A stretch of DNA of 7,129 bases from an uncultured Chlorobiota bacterium. Lineage in GTDB: Bacteria; Bacteroidota; Kapaibacteriia; OLB7. The position numbers and the translations under genes are program-made. The stretch lies in assembly GCA_946481475.1 (NCBI GenBank), contig CAMLOB010000192.1, positions 1 through 7,129 on the forward strand. Direction: 5' to 3'. A model generated the notes under the pieces. It saw only the letters and a program-made list of their open reading frames with translations, searched no databases and had not been told where the DNA came from. Positions 1 through 7,055 of the stretch are shown one piece after another; position 1 is the first letter of the stretch, and each line of letters opens with the position of its first letter.

Positions 1-3000
1 ACGCCGGGCCGCTGCTGGCGCCGCTGGGCGGCGAGTGCGTCGAGGTCATGGTGGACGCGGGCGTGGCCGCCCGCATGTACGGGATGAACCTGGCCACCTG
101 GCGGGACCGGGCGCTCGGCCTGGGACTGGCGGGTCCCGCCGACCTGGACCGGGTGGCGGCCGGACTGAAGCGGGTGGCGAGTCTGCGCCGGACGCTCCTG
201 GTGATCGAGGATGTTCATCTGTTGGGGGGGACGGCCGCCCGGGAGTTCGGGATGTTGCTGGAGCAGTTGGCCGACGAACCGATCAGACTTCTCTGCGCTT
301 CGCGCCACTCCGGACCGGATATTCGTGCGCTTCTGCTCCCCTTCCTCCGGCTTGAACTGGATCTGAACAGCCTGAGTCGCCGGGGAGTTGCGGCTCTCTG
401 GCGGGAACTCTTCGGTACCCCTCCGGCGGATGAGATTCTGGACGTGCTGATGCGGGCGACGCTCGGAAACCCTCTGGCCGTCCGGTCGGCCATACGTGGG
501 GGGATCAACAGCGGTGCTCTTCTTCCGCTGGAGGGGGGAGACGTCAGCATCTCCGGCGAAGCCTTTGCCGATGTCGTCGAGCGGAGCGCCGAGCGGATGA
601 CTGCCGGAATGATTGCCCACCTGAACGCTGAAGAACAAGGAGCGCTCTGCCTTCTGGCGGCTCTCGGCGAGTCCTTCTCGGTTGAAGGAGTCCGGCTGCT
701 TCTTGGAGAGGAGGGGGAAGAGATGGTGGAAAAATTTATGAAGGACGGAATCCTGGTCAGTGCTGCGGAAGCCGTTGTTCCACTGAACGGGAGAAAAAGT
801 GCGGCACCCCCTCTGGCCTTCTCCCATTCGCTGCTGCACGGTCCGTTGCTGGAACGGGGGGAGATCGACCCGAACCTGCTGGTCTCTCTTCTGGAAGAAC
901 GGGTTCCCCTCTATGCGGTCACGCCATACGATCTCGTCGCGCAGTCCCCCGGTCTTCACGCCGTCGATCCGGAACGGGCCGCCGCCACGATCGATTCGCT
1001 GAACCGGATTGCTCAGTACCTGAACGAGACGAGCGACTGGACCTATGCGCTGACGGTGCATCGTGCGGCCGGGAGATTGCTGGAGGGGGGGGAGTGGTCC
1101 TCGGCGGAAGAACGTCTTCTGAGCGAGGCCGGTCTGCTGAAATACCACATTCGCCTGTTGCGCCGCCGATCCTCTCCGGACGATTATATCGAGATCGTCG
1201 AACAGTATCTGGAACTCTCCCGTCAACTCGCTTCGCTCGGCTATCCTGAAGATTATCTCTACGCGTTGACCTACCGGCAGGGGATTCTCTTCCAGCAAAA
1301 GGATGAGAGACACTGGGGTGTGCAGGAGATGGTGGAGGAACACCTGAAACGCTTCCCCGATCTGCGGTACACAATCCCCTATATCGACTTCATTCGGGAG
1401 ATGAACCATCACGCGGCGGCCACGCTGAACAGGGAACGGCAGAGAAGAATCGAAGTCGAGCTTGAGGATATCCGACGGTCGGAGCGCTACGCTCCGGAGA
1501 TTGCAGCCTATGCCCTGAAGAATATCGGCTCCTATCTCCTCCTCTCGTGGGAATCGGAAGAGGAACTGGAGCGCCGGGAAGAGGTCCGCCGGGAACTTGA
1601 CCGACTTGACGGAGGAAACCTCGTCCACCGTCCCTGGACGCTCGATTATCTCTACTGGACCGGACGGATCGTGGAGATGATCGGTCGGGAGGAGGGCCTG
1701 GAAACACACTACAGAGAAACGTCGGTCTGGCTCAATTATATGAGCACGGTCTGCCTGAGGCTCTCCGCACGGATCATGCTGGGGGAGTGGGGGGAGGAGA
1801 TGGAGAAGAGCGTTGCCTCGCTTGAGCGTTCGCTCCCGAGGGAAGCGGATCGGGAGGCGTTGCTGGATCGTCTTCGTATTCCGGTCTCCGCGCTGATCCT
1901 CTGCGGTCGTGAAGAGCAGGCCGCTCGCCTGGTCGCCGACTACGATATTCCGGTCGAGACGCTGGGACTCTTCGACAGGGTGATGATGTGGTTCAAAGGG
2001 GAACGTCCCGGTCCGCTCTGGAGTGAAGGGGAGGAGTTCTTCAGCGAAGATGAAGCGGCCCTTTGCCGAATGGTGGAGGAGGCCGATCGCGGCGGGGGGA
2101 TCTCTCCGGAAACGCTGGACGGAATTGTCCGGACGACGCGGATCAGACCGATCAAGCTGACCGATCTCTCGGCAGTCTCGGCCATCCTTGTCGTTGCCGA
2201 ATGGGAAGTGCGGCAGGGGCGAGACTTCCCTGCGGAATTCATTGAGGACTTTCTTCGTCCTGCCGTTCTTGCCGGACTGGAGTGGCTTGCCGAACGCAGT
2301 CTCGTTGTCCCTCTTCCCCGATTTCTGGCGCGGGGAAAACGATTCCTTCAGCCTCGGGAACGTGAAGGCTGGGAAAAGCCGACCGGAGATCATCCCCCCG
2401 TACAGTCCGCCGCGATCCCCGAGAGGGAGACCCGACTCAGGATTGGAATGTTCGGCACGATTACCTGCCGCAGGCGGGGGGAGGAGCCGGTCAGACTTCG
2501 GGGAGGACGGAATCAGGCACTGCTCGGGACGCTTGTGGCCGATCTGCTCCTGCGGGAACCGATGGAACGGATCGACTTCATCGCGCTGGCGACCGGAGAC
2601 GAGAGCGACCCGGATCGTGCCCGGCGGTCGATGAACGTTGCCGTCCTCCGGCTGCGCGAGGTGCTGGGGAAGGAGGCGATCCTGACCGACGGAGAGACGC
2701 CCCGGCTGAATCCGGAGGATGTCTCGGTCGATCTTCTCGACGCCTACGATTTCCTCCGGCTCTCACGAAAGCTCCTGCGCAGGGGAGAACTCCGCCCGGC
2801 GCGGGAAGAGCTGGCGAAGACGTTGAACCTCTGGAGCGGCAGGGTTCCGTTTCCCGGACTCTATGCCGATCTGTTCGAGGAACTGCGTGAGCAGTTCGAG
2901 ACCGGTCTGCGGAATACCGTTGTCTCCGTCGGAGAGAAACTGCTGGAAGTGGAGGATAACGAGGCGGCCGAAGAATTGCTGGGGAAGGCCTTTGCTATAT

Positions 3001-3116
3001 TGCCGGAAGATGAGGAGATCGGCGAATTGCTGAAGACTGCCCTTGTGAGACTGGGAAAGTATGCCGATTCGGGTTGGGTGGAGATGAAGGGGAGTGAGAG
3101 TTTGGAGAGTTCATAG
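1..3116 (+). CDS. STAND/AAA_16-type ATPase with C-terminal SARP-like winged helix and BTAD-like domain (5' partial, copy 1)
   Basis: The reading frame is open from base 3 to the TAG at 3114-3116 (1037 visible residues), so the start lies upstream and the Met codon at 48 is internal. Seen: a Walker B strand TLLVIEDVHLL (192-224, acidic pair at 207-212), a sensor-like CASR, a GNPL motif (465-476) typical of STAND ATPases, and FSHSLLH (from 819), matching the F-x-H-x-L motif that follows the ATPase in this class. A long, mostly helical region with no recognised domain follows. From 2433 comes a winged helix (RLRIGMFG, then MNVAVLRLRE, LTDGETPRLN at 2682-2711) and from about 2727 a BTAD-like helical domain with LWSG and PFPGLYADLFEEL. 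Walker A is outside the window but is present in the downstream paralogue. Inferred role: cytoplasmic ATP-dependent transcription regulator; ligand and targets unknown. The last residues (GSESLESS) and the stop are encoded by a 9-bp tandem repeat. GC is about 77% over the first 180 bases, then falls to about 60%. Confidence 0.9.
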   Translation, partial: AGPLLAPLGGECVEVMVDAGVAARMYGMNLATWRDRALGLGLAGPADLDRVAAGLKRVASLRRTLLVIEDVHLLGGTAAREFGMLLEQLADEPIRLLCASRHSGPDIRALLLPFLRLELDLNSLSRRGVAALWRELFGTPPADEILDVLMRATLGNPLAVRSAIRGGINSGALLPLEGGDVSISGEAFADVVERSAERMTAGMIAHLNAEEQGALCLLAALGESFSVEGVRLLLGEEGEEMVEKFMKDGILVSAAEAVVPLNGRKSAAPPLAFSHSLLHGPLLERGEIDPNLLVSLLEERVPLYAVTPYDLVAQSPGLHAVDPERAAATIDSLNRIAQYLNETSDWTYALTVHRAAGRLLEGGEWSSAEERLLSEAGLLKYHIRLLRRRSSPDDYIEIVEQYLELSRQLASLGYPEDYLYALTYRQGILFQQKDERHWGVQEMVEEHLKRFPDLRYTIPYIDFIREMNHHAAATLNRERQRRIEVELEDIRRSERYAPEIAAYALKNIGSYLLLSWESEEELERREEVRRELDRLDGGNLVHRPWTLDYLYWTGRIVEMIGREEGLETHYRETSVWLNYMSTVCLRLSARIMLGEWGEEMEKSVASLERSLPREADREALLDRLRIPVSALILCGREEQAARLVADYDIPVETLGLFDRVMMWFKGERPGPLWSEGEEFFSEDEAALCRMVEEADRGGGISPETLDGIVRTTRIRPIKLTDLSAVSAILVVAEWEVRQGRDFPAEFIEDFLRPAVLAGLEWLAERSLVVPLPRFLARGKRFLQPREREGWEKPTGDHPPVQSAAIPERETRLRIGMFGTITCRRRGEEPVRLRGGRNQALLGTLVADLLLREPMERIDFIALATGDESDPDRARRSMNVAVLRLREVLGKEAILTDGETPRLNPEDVSVDLLDAYDFLRLSRKLLRRGELRPAREELAKTLNLWSGRVPFPGLYADLFEELREQFETGLRNTVVSVGEKLLEVEDNEAAEELLGKAFAILPEDEEIGELLKTALVRLGKYADSGWVEMKGSESLESS

Positions 3117-3163
3117 AGTTCATAGAGTTCGTAGAGTGTATAGAGTTCATAGAGTGTGAGAGT
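3093..3163 (+). repeat. degenerate 9-bp tandem repeat (TCATAGAGT) across the end of copy 1
   Basis: Units ending in AGAGT recur every 9 bases: TTGGAGAGT (3102-3110), TCATAGAGT (3111-3119 and 3120-3128), TCGTAGAGT (3129-3137), GTATAGAGT (3138-3146), TCATAGAGT (3147-3155), with weaker units at both ends (3093-3101 and 3156-3163). The first full unit supplies the stop codon (TCA TAG) of the upstream gene, and the weaker units before it encode the SES-LESS tail. The unit length is a multiple of three, so unit gain or loss would keep frame, though any full unit in this register carries a stop. Confidence 0.9.
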
Positions 3164-3181
3164 GAATAAGTGAGGGCCGCA

Positions 3182-3203
3182 GGGGGCAAAAACCTTTGCC
3201 CCC
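3182..3203 (+). other. intergenic hairpin, 9-bp perfect stem with 4-nt loop
   Basis: GGGGGCAAA (3182-3190) pairs perfectly with TTTGCCCCC (3195-3203) around the loop AACC. It lies 65 bases after the stop of copy 1. No T-tract follows (next bases GTCGGAG), so it is not a canonical Rho-independent terminator. It may pause or stabilise RNA, or be part of a dispersed repeat, since a near-identical core recurs at 6915-6931. Confidence 0.7.
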
Positions 3204-3279
3204 GTCGGAGAAACCGTTGCCTCTGCCGAAGAATATCCGGAACCCCGGGAAAAGTTTTGCCCTGTCGGGGAACATCCGT
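3196..3279 (+). repeat. three degenerate direct repeats upstream of copy 2
   Basis: Three related blocks of about 21-24 bases: 3196-3216 (TTGCCCCCGTCGGAGAA...), 3217-3240 (TTGCCTCTGCCGAAGAA...) and 3257-3279 (TTGCCCTGTCGGGGAACA...). Each has TTGCC, then a (T/C)CGG- or CCGA-like core, then a GAA/CCG end. Start-to-start spacings are 21 and 40 bases, near two and four helical turns. They end 28 bases before ATG 3308, so they sit where operators of that gene could lie. They may equally be decayed copies of a dispersed intergenic repeat. Confidence 0.5.
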
Positions 3280-3307
3280 CACCGTCACGTTTGATGTCGA
3301 TACGACC

Positions 3308-6300
3308 ATGCGTACATCTGTTGTTGATTTTCTGAATCACGGTCTTCTCCCCTTCGTCGGACGGGAGAAAGAGACCGGGCGCATTCTGGAGTTTGCCCGC
3401 GGCAGGGGGGAATCCTCCGAATTGCGCGCGTTGCTGTTGAGCGGCGAGGCAGGTTCGGGAAAGAGTCGCCTGGTGGAAGAATCGATCCTCCGGATGGAAT
3501 CCGAAGGACTTCTGATCATCCACACAAAACTCCGTCCGGACAGTGCCGTGGCTCCGGCTCCGCTTCTGGCCGTTGCTCTCTGGAGTTCTCCTTCGGTCGG
3601 CCCGCTTCTGCGCGAAGAGCCGGACCCGACGCTCCCCTCGGTAATCGGGGCGGTCAGGCGTCTCTGCCGACTCCGCAAGACCGTGCTGGTGGTGGAAGAT
3701 GCCCACCTTCTGGAAGGGGCCGGCGTCCGTGAGTTCGGTCTGTTTGTCGAGGCTCTCGCCGAAGAACCTCTCGTCCTGCTGGTCGCCGCCCGTCCTGCGG
3801 AGATGACCGCCCGGGGGGCGTTCGAGGCCTACCTGATCGAGGAGATCCATCTCCCCCCGCTCGACGACGGAGATCTCCGACGGCTCTGGGATGATCTGTT
3901 CGGCACGACGGCCGATCCGGCAGTTCTGCAGATTCTTCAGGAGGCGACGCTCGGCAATCCCCTTGCCTTCCGTTCGGCCCTTCGCGGGGCGATCAATGCC
4001 GGAGTTCTCAGCGATGACGGCGATGAGTGGGGCGTGACGGTCGATTCCGGGACGTTCAGAGAGATGGCCGAGCGGAGTGCCCGGCGCCTGACCGAGGGGA
4101 TGGCCTCTCACCTGAGCGAGGAGGAGCGTCTTGCGGCCGTTCGGCTTGCCCGGCTGGGTGAGACGTTCTCGCCGGAGGGGGCACGGTTCCTGATCGGGGA
4201 TGCCGACCGGATGATCTCCCATCTTCTCTTCAAAGGTGTTCTCGTCCGCTCGACCGCAGCGGTCGCTTCGCTGCGCGATCCGGCAGTGCGCGGTCTCCCC
4301 TTCGCCTTCGCCCACTCTCTTCTCCACCGGACGTTGCTCGAACGGGAGGAACCTCTGTCTCTTCCCCTGCTGCAGATGATTGCGTCGGATGTCCCGTTCT
4401 ACTCGGTCACTCCGTTCCTCATGCTGGAAGGGGATTCGGTGGAGGATATCTCCACCGATCTTCTGTTTCAGGTGGTGGAGAAGACGATCATCATCGCAAA
4501 CCGGATCGATCGCTCGGCCGACTGGAAGCTCGCCTCCGGGATCTGGGAGATCATCGAACGGATCAGTACGAAAGTTGTGGAGAGGACCGGGGATGAGGAG
4601 ATGAACCGGCGACTGCAACTCCATATTCTCGCCACACGATTGACGCTTCTGGGAAGGGAGGACGAATCGGAGGAATATCTTGAGCTTTCCACCCGGCTTC
4701 TGGAGGAGACACGTGCGGGACTGGAGACCGGAGATGAGGAGATGCTTGCCCTTCATATCCGAAGCCATCTTCATCTCTTCCGTTACGCATCCCGCCGCGA
4801 TCGTTCCCGCTGTTCCCGACTGATCGAACGTGTGGAGAGCCTTGTGGGACGGTATCCGGCTCTGAGAATGAGCGGCGAGTACCGCTTCTTCCTCCGGACC
4901 ATCGGTTCCTGTGCCTATATCTTCGGGTTCTACCTGAGGGATCTTCAGTATGTGGAGAATGCCTGCCGTCTGGCCGCCGAGCAGAGCGGGGGAGATCCGG
5001 AGGTCTACCGCGAGTGGTTGCACGACTTCGGTTTCTATCTTCTCTCATCCTTTACAACGCTCGAGGAGTTGCAGCGGAAGCGGGAATTGCTGGAAGAACT
5101 GCAACGGAAGAGGGCGACCAGACCTCACTACTATATTCGGGAGATCGCATTTCAACTGGAGACCGGATGGAATCGCGAGGCGCTGGAGCTGATCGCAAAG
5201 TATCGTCCGATTCTGCGGGATATCGGACTGCTGCGGACGGTCGCCTCCTGCATCATCTACGAATCCGAAGCTCTGATTGCCGGAGATATCCCGCTGGAGA
5301 CGGTTCTGGCGAAGGTGGATGAGGCCTTCATCGATCCGACCGTCGAGCCGGCAGTGCAGGACCGGCGTCGGGAGCACGTGGGCCGGAATCTGGCCGCCCT
5401 GAGCGTGATAAACGGACGGTTCGATGACGTCCGGCGATTGCATGAGGCGTTGGGAGTGGACGAAGGGAATGATCCGCTGATCGCCCGGATCCTCCTGACG
5501 CTGCCGACGCTTGACGGACTGCGCGGAGCCGAGCTTGTCCGTCCGTCGGCCGGACCGGAGAGCGTCGACATCGACGATCCGGATGCCGATCTGGACGTGT
5601 TGATTCCGATCGTCCGTGCGTTGCTTGAAAATCGTCCACCTTCGGCAGAGGAGTTGAAGGAACTGCATGCATTTCTTGCCGAGCCGATTCTCCGGCGCTA
5701 TCGGGTTCTCGCCTTCCAGGCCGCCCTCGCGCTGGTGTGTGAACTTGAGAGAAGAGCCTTCCTGACGGTCGATGCCGACTGGAAGCAACGGGGGGAGACA
5801 ACTGTCGAGACGACGCTTGCGTGGCTTTCCGAGCGGGATATGATCAAAGCCGGGAGCTGGTTCTTCGGGAACTTCGCACGTTTCCTTTCACCTGAACGGG
5901 AGGGAGTGTGGAGAGAGAAGTTCGGCGGTTCGGGAGAGGAAACTCTTCCGATTGAAGGAGAGGACCGGCGTGTGGAGGTCACGATGCTGGGAACGATCAC
6001 GTTCCGGCATCCGGGGGGAGAACCGGAACGGTTGCGGGGGGGACGGAACCATCTGATGCTGGGACTTCTGGTTGCCGATGCAATCCTGAAAGTTCGGCTG
6101 ACGCGAAACGCCTTCGTCACGCTTGCCTCCGGAATCGAGGACGATCCTGACCGGGCGCGGCGGGGGATGAATATGGCGGTCCTGAGGTTGCGCGAGGCGA
6201 TCGGGCAGGATGTCGTGCTGACCGACGGGGAGACGCCGCGACTGAACCGGGAGCTTGTGCGGGTGGATCTGATCGAGGCGCGGGAGTTGCTGACCGAGGC

Positions 6301-6634
6301 CGACGGTCTGATCCGCAAGGGGTTGTTGACCCGAGGTGTCGATCTGGTCCGGAACGTCTTCGAGATTTCCGGCGGCGATGTCCCCTTCCCCGGACTCTAT
6401 GAGGATCTTTTCGAGAACCTGCGCCGGGAGTTCGAGGATGATTTCCTGCGGGTGGTTCTGACGCTCGGACGGATGCTGATCCGCGAAGGAGATTACACTC
6501 ACGCGCTGGAGATCCTCTCCGGCGGAGCGGAGATGATGCCGGACCACGATGAGCTGGAGGAACTGCGATCTGCGGCTCTGGACGGAGCGCGAGGGTTCGG
6601 GGTGCAACGCTCTGTGGGAACGGAATATGCGTAG
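3308..6634 (+). CDS. STAND/AAA_16-type ATPase with C-terminal SARP-like winged helix and BTAD-like domain (copy 2, complete)
   Basis: 1108 residues. Domains in order: FVGRE (16-20), the usual lead-in of AAA_16/STAND ATPases; Walker A GEAGSGKS (46-53); Walker B VLVVEDAHLL with E130-D131; GNPL (216-219); F-A-H motif (334-336); helical region of about 340-885, including EELQRKR repeated in two 10-residue units (bases 5063-5122); winged helix from about 889, with NMAVLRLREAIG (955-966) as the likely recognition helix; BTAD-like domain of about 986-1095 with PFPGLYEDLFENL. Key ATPase residues are intact, so it should bind ATP. ATG 3308 is chosen because it lies 15 codons before FVGRE. The frame is open back to GTG 3170, but that extension encodes Arg/Cys-rich residues from repeat DNA. 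No clear Shine-Dalgarno precedes 3308. It is a paralogue of the upstream gene, same strand, 191 bp apart. Known relatives: AfsR has the same parts with the DNA-binding domain first; MalT/LAL proteins have the same order but a LuxR-type HTH. Inferred role: signal-responsive transcription regulator; an unusual NTPase sensor with another output is possible. Confidence 0.92.
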   Translation: MRTSVVDFLNHGLLPFVGREKETGRILEFARGRGESSELRALLLSGEAGSGKSRLVEESILRMESEGLLIIHTKLRPDSAVAPAPLLAVALWSSPSVGPLLREEPDPTLPSVIGAVRRLCRLRKTVLVVEDAHLLEGAGVREFGLFVEALAEEPLVLLVAARPAEMTARGAFEAYLIEEIHLPPLDDGDLRRLWDDLFGTTADPAVLQILQEATLGNPLAFRSALRGAINAGVLSDDGDEWGVTVDSGTFREMAERSARRLTEGMASHLSEEERLAAVRLARLGETFSPEGARFLIGDADRMISHLLFKGVLVRSTAAVASLRDPAVRGLPFAFAHSLLHRTLLEREEPLSLPLLQMIASDVPFYSVTPFLMLEGDSVEDISTDLLFQVVEKTIIIANRIDRSADWKLASGIWEIIERISTKVVERTGDEEMNRRLQLHILATRLTLLGREDESEEYLELSTRLLEETRAGLETGDEEMLALHIRSHLHLFRYASRRDRSRCSRLIERVESLVGRYPALRMSGEYRFFLRTIGSCAYIFGFYLRDLQYVENACRLAAEQSGGDPEVYREWLHDFGFYLLSSFTTLEELQRKRELLEELQRKRATRPHYYIREIAFQLETGWNREALELIAKYRPILRDIGLLRTVASCIIYESEALIAGDIPLETVLAKVDEAFIDPTVEPAVQDRRREHVGRNLAALSVINGRFDDVRRLHEALGVDEGNDPLIARILLTLPTLDGLRGAELVRPSAGPESVDIDDPDADLDVLIPIVRALLENRPPSAEELKELHAFLAEPILRRYRVLAFQAALALVCELERRAFLTVDADWKQRGETTVETTLAWLSERDMIKAGSWFFGNFARFLSPEREGVWREKFGGSGEETLPIEGEDRRVEVTMLGTITFRHPGGEPERLRGGRNHLMLGLLVADAILKVRLTRNAFVTLASGIEDDPDRARRGMNMAVLRLREAIGQDVVLTDGETPRLNRELVRVDLIEARELLTEADGLIRKGLLTRGVDLVRNVFEISGGDVPFPGLYEDLFENLRREFEDDFLRVVLTLGRMLIREGDYTHALEILSGGAEMMPDHDELEELRSAALDGARGFGVQRSVGTEYA

Positions 6635-6747
6635 TGCAGGTTGACCGAAACGGACGAACCCGGTGCCCTCGAAGCGGTCGGCGTTATCCATGCCGTTTGC
6701 CGGAGACCAGGCAGCGCAGTAGAAGAGGTGAGGGAACAAAAAAATCA

Positions 6748-6753
6748 ACGGAG
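6748..6753 (+). promoter_or_regulatory. Shine-Dalgarno site of the 41-aa membrane protein
   Basis: ACGGAG ends 7 bases before ATG 6761 and matches the anti-Shine-Dalgarno core GGAG. It decides the start of this small gene, because the upstream in-frame TTG at 6641 has no comparable site. The large gene at 3308 has no such site. Confidence 0.6.
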
Positions 6754-6760
6754 TTTGATC

Positions 6761-6886
6761 ATGGTCGATATATCCGAACAGGGAAATTCTTCAACCAACT
6801 GGTTCCGCATCTATCTCGGCATCCTCCTCTACACAGGATTGCTGATTCTTCTGCTGATGCTCTTCTCTTCCCGCTTTACGGAGTAA
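6761..6886 (+). CDS. small single-pass membrane protein of unknown function (41 aa)
   Basis: ATG 6761 to TAA 6884-6886. A polar N-terminus (residues 1-13, with Asp3 and Glu6) is followed by WFRIY and one hydrophobic segment rich in Leu/Ile (about residues 17-36), then a short SSRFTE tail. This is a typical inner-membrane microprotein; no signal-peptidase site is evident. The start is supported by an upstream ACGGAG at proper spacing. The frame is open further back to TTG 6641, but that extension lacks a ribosome binding site and looks like non-coding sequence. It lies 126 bp after the large regulator gene on the same strand, so cotranscription is possible but not shown. I do not recognise the family. 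Small membrane proteins of this size often accompany transporters or membrane enzymes, and such a partner could lie outside the window. Confidence 0.65.
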   Translation: MVDISEQGNSSTNWFRIYLGILLYTGLLILLLMLFSSRFTE

Positions 6887-6914
6887 AGCCGACCGGCTTG
6901 CAATGCAGCATGGT

Positions 6915-6931
6915 GCAAAAGCGTTTGCCCC
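6915..6931 (+). repeat. second copy of the intergenic hairpin core
   Basis: GCAAA (6915-6919) pairs with TTTGC (6924-6928) around AGCG. The 17-base segment to 6931 matches 3186-3202 at 15 of 17 positions, including the trailing CCCC, and both are soon followed by GTCGG. The stem is shorter than at 3182 because the flanking G run is missing. It lies 29 bases after the small membrane gene. Confidence 0.5.
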
Positions 6932-7002
6932 GGCGTCGGCGTGAAGCCGACGGCTACCGCGCTTTCCGATACGTGACTATTCAGCTATTGAACTATCAAC
7001 CA
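6929..7002 (+). repeat. 74-bp direct repeat, copy 1
   Basis: Matches 7056-7129 with a single difference (C6947 versus G7074), offset 127 bases. It starts with a hairpin (6934-6952), continues through CTACCGCGCTTTCCGATACG, and ends in a short A/T-richer array of about 8-base units: ACTATTCA (6976-6983), GCTATTGA (6984-6991), ACTATCA (6992-6998), then ACCATTCA (6999-7006). Because the window ends inside copy 2, the true repeat may be longer, up to a 127-bp tandem unit. Confidence 0.95.
6934..6952 (+). other. hairpin in the 74-bp repeat, 7-bp perfect stem
   Basis: CGTCGGC (6934-6940) pairs with GCCGACG (6946-6952) around the loop GTGAA. No T-tract follows, so this is not a standard terminator; it resembles REP-like palindromic elements. 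In the second copy (7061-7079) the base change at 7074 puts a G opposite G one pair from the loop. Confidence 0.7.
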
Positions 7003-7055
7003 TTCAACGTCTTGGCTTCGACTCTGCACCGGATTTCTCGTCACCCTCCGGGTCT

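Noticed and set aside
3170..3307. 46-codon N-terminal extension of copy 2 from GTG 3170
   Set aside because: The extension is encoded by hairpin and repeat DNA, gives Arg/Cys-rich residues unlike the family, and FVGRE normally lies near the N-terminus. ATG 3308 fits better.
2861..5023. 720-codon open frame on the - strand across the end of copy 1, the intergenic region and half of copy 2
   Set aside because: It lies antisense to two well-supported genes with clear motifs, crosses the repeat array (giving a LYELYELYEL run) and shows no recognisable domain; long antisense frames are common in GC-rich DNA.
1..6634. Anti-phage STAND (Avs-like) defence genes
   Set aside because: No nuclease, TIR, protease or membrane effector domain is seen; the C-terminal module looks like a DNA-binding transcription regulator instead.
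6641..6670. TTGACC as a -35 promoter box for the small gene
   Set aside because: At about 17 bases downstream the sequence is GC-rich and has no -10-like TATAAT; no convincing promoter seen.
5888..6748. 286-codon - strand frame opposite the end of copy 2
   Set aside because: It is a shadow of the winged-helix/BTAD coding region, without domains or a ribosome binding site.
6886..6899. AAGCC-GACC-GGCTT hairpin right after the small gene as a terminator
   Set aside because: Only five base pairs and no T-tract follows; too weak to call.
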